Under the pieces are notes generated by a model. That model searched no databases. It was given only the letters and a program-made list of their open reading frames with translations, and was not told the origin of the DNA. 5,630 nucleotides of DNA from Bacillota bacterium (GTDB taxonomy: Bacteria > Bacillota_I > Bacilli_A > RF39 > UBA660). The stretch covers positions 1-5,630 of the forward strand of contig JAGZRP010000066.1 of assembly GCA_018381595.1 (NCBI GenBank), in the 5' to 3' direction. Positions 5,058-5,630 of this stretch are shown here, one piece after another (the first letter of the stretch is position 1; the number at the start of each line of letters is the position of its first letter). The position numbers were made by a program, and so were the translations under genes.

Positions 5058-5630
5058 ATGCAAAAAATATTAATTGTAGAAGACGATGAAACAATCCGTT
5101 ATGGTTTGAAATATTATTTAGAACAAGAATCTTTTGAAATTTATCAAGCAGGGACTGCTAAGGAAGCTTTCGAAAAATTTGAAAGAGAAACATTAGATAT
5201 GGTATTACTTGATTTAAATTTACCAGATGGAAATGGATTTGATTTATATCGAGAAATGAAAAAGAAAAAAGAAGTACCAACTATTTTTTTGACAGCAAAT
5301 GATCAAGAAGTTTCCATTGTTATGGGGCTTGATATGGGCGCTGATGATTATATTACAAAACCATTTAAAGTGCGTGAATTGTTATCACGAATTAAAACGG
5401 TACTGAGAAGAAGTGGGAAAAAAGATGATAGTGTGATTCAAGTTGGAGATGTAACATTAGATATGCATCAAGCTAAGGTATTTAAAAACGGAGTTGATGT
5501 GATGTTAACTGCACTTGAATACAAAATTTTTCTAACGCTTGTTTTGAATTATAATCAAGTATTAAAGCGCGAAACCATTCTTGCAAATATTTGGGATGTG
5601 AATGAAGAATATGTCAATGATAATACGCTA
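5058..5630 (+). CDS. OmpR-family response regulator (C-terminus cut by window edge)
   Basis: The first 191 residues of a protein that would normally be about 220-230 aa. Residues 1-118 are a receiver domain with all key residues: acidic pair Asp9-Asp10, phosphoacceptor Asp52 (LLDLNLPDGNG), Thr79 (FLTAN) and Lys101 in the ITKPF motif. From about 126 the OmpR/PhoB winged-helix DNA-binding domain begins (LTALEYKIF, 150-158, then VLKRETILANIWD). The following EEYVNDNTL resembles BceR-like regulators (FVDDNTLTV), which answer to cell-envelope or antimicrobial-peptide stress; that subfamily call is tentative. The start at 5058 is preferred to the in-frame ATG at 5052, because the AGGTGA ribosome binding site (5047-5052) sits 5 nt before 5058 and overlaps 5052. 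A partner histidine kinase would be expected just beyond the window. Confidence 0.95.
   Translation, partial: MQKILIVEDDETIRYGLKYYLEQESFEIYQAGTAKEAFEKFERETLDMVLLDLNLPDGNGFDLYREMKKKKEVPTIFLTANDQEVSIVMGLDMGADDYITKPFKVRELLSRIKTVLRRSGKKDDSVIQVGDVTLDMHQAKVFKNGVDVMLTALEYKIFLTLVLNYNQVLKRETILANIWDVNEEYVNDNTL

Overview
The window is AT-rich (about 30-33% G+C by eye) and reads as a low-GC Gram-positive bacterium, probably a Bacillota/Erysipelotrichia-like lineage; that rank is inference. The support is strong GAGG/AGGAGG ribosome binding sites, extended -10 promoters (TGnTATAAT type), short U-tailed terminators, a lipobox protein, and a secreted PcsB/CwlO-type coiled-coil protein with an M23 peptidase domain. 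TGG encodes Trp and TGA is used as a stop, so nothing suggests the mycoplasma code.

Layout: 1-919 (minus) is a 5'-complete gene running off the left edge that encodes a strongly diverged MoeA-family protein. The gap at 920-1161 holds a perfect 10-bp hairpin just upstream of that gene and a bidirectional terminator at 1102-1138; I see no gene in it. At 1162-1926 (minus) is an unrecognised 254-aa soluble protein. It is transcribed divergently, from overlapping promoters, from a small nucleotidyltransferase-fold protein at 2015-2404 (plus). Four further plus-strand genes follow: an unrecognised 201-aa protein (2476-3081), a secreted M23 peptidase (3195-4490), a rhodanese-domain lipoprotein (4573-4971), and the first 191 residues of an OmpR-family response regulator (from 5058, cut by the right edge).

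The plus-strand genes are not a classical operon. Each has its own -10 element and is preceded by a terminator, usually overlapping the stop codon of the gene before. They are best read as single-gene units. The M23 protein and the rhodanese lipoprotein both act outside the membrane, and the response regulator may belong to a cell-envelope sensing system whose kinase would lie beyond the window. Two candidate regulatory sites stand out: a TGTAAA direct repeat upstream of the M23 gene, and a 14-bp near-palindrome at the -35 position of the response regulator promoter.

The left 1.1 kb differs in style from the rest: a molybdenum-cofactor-type protein, a weaker ribosome binding site, no clear promoter, and no terminator at a stop codon. 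It could be a transferred segment or an assembly join. No RNA gene, CRISPR array, insertion sequence or long repeat was seen, and nothing amounts to a clear new defence or mobile system. The least explained items are the MoeA-like pseudoenzyme and the divergent pair at 1162-2404.
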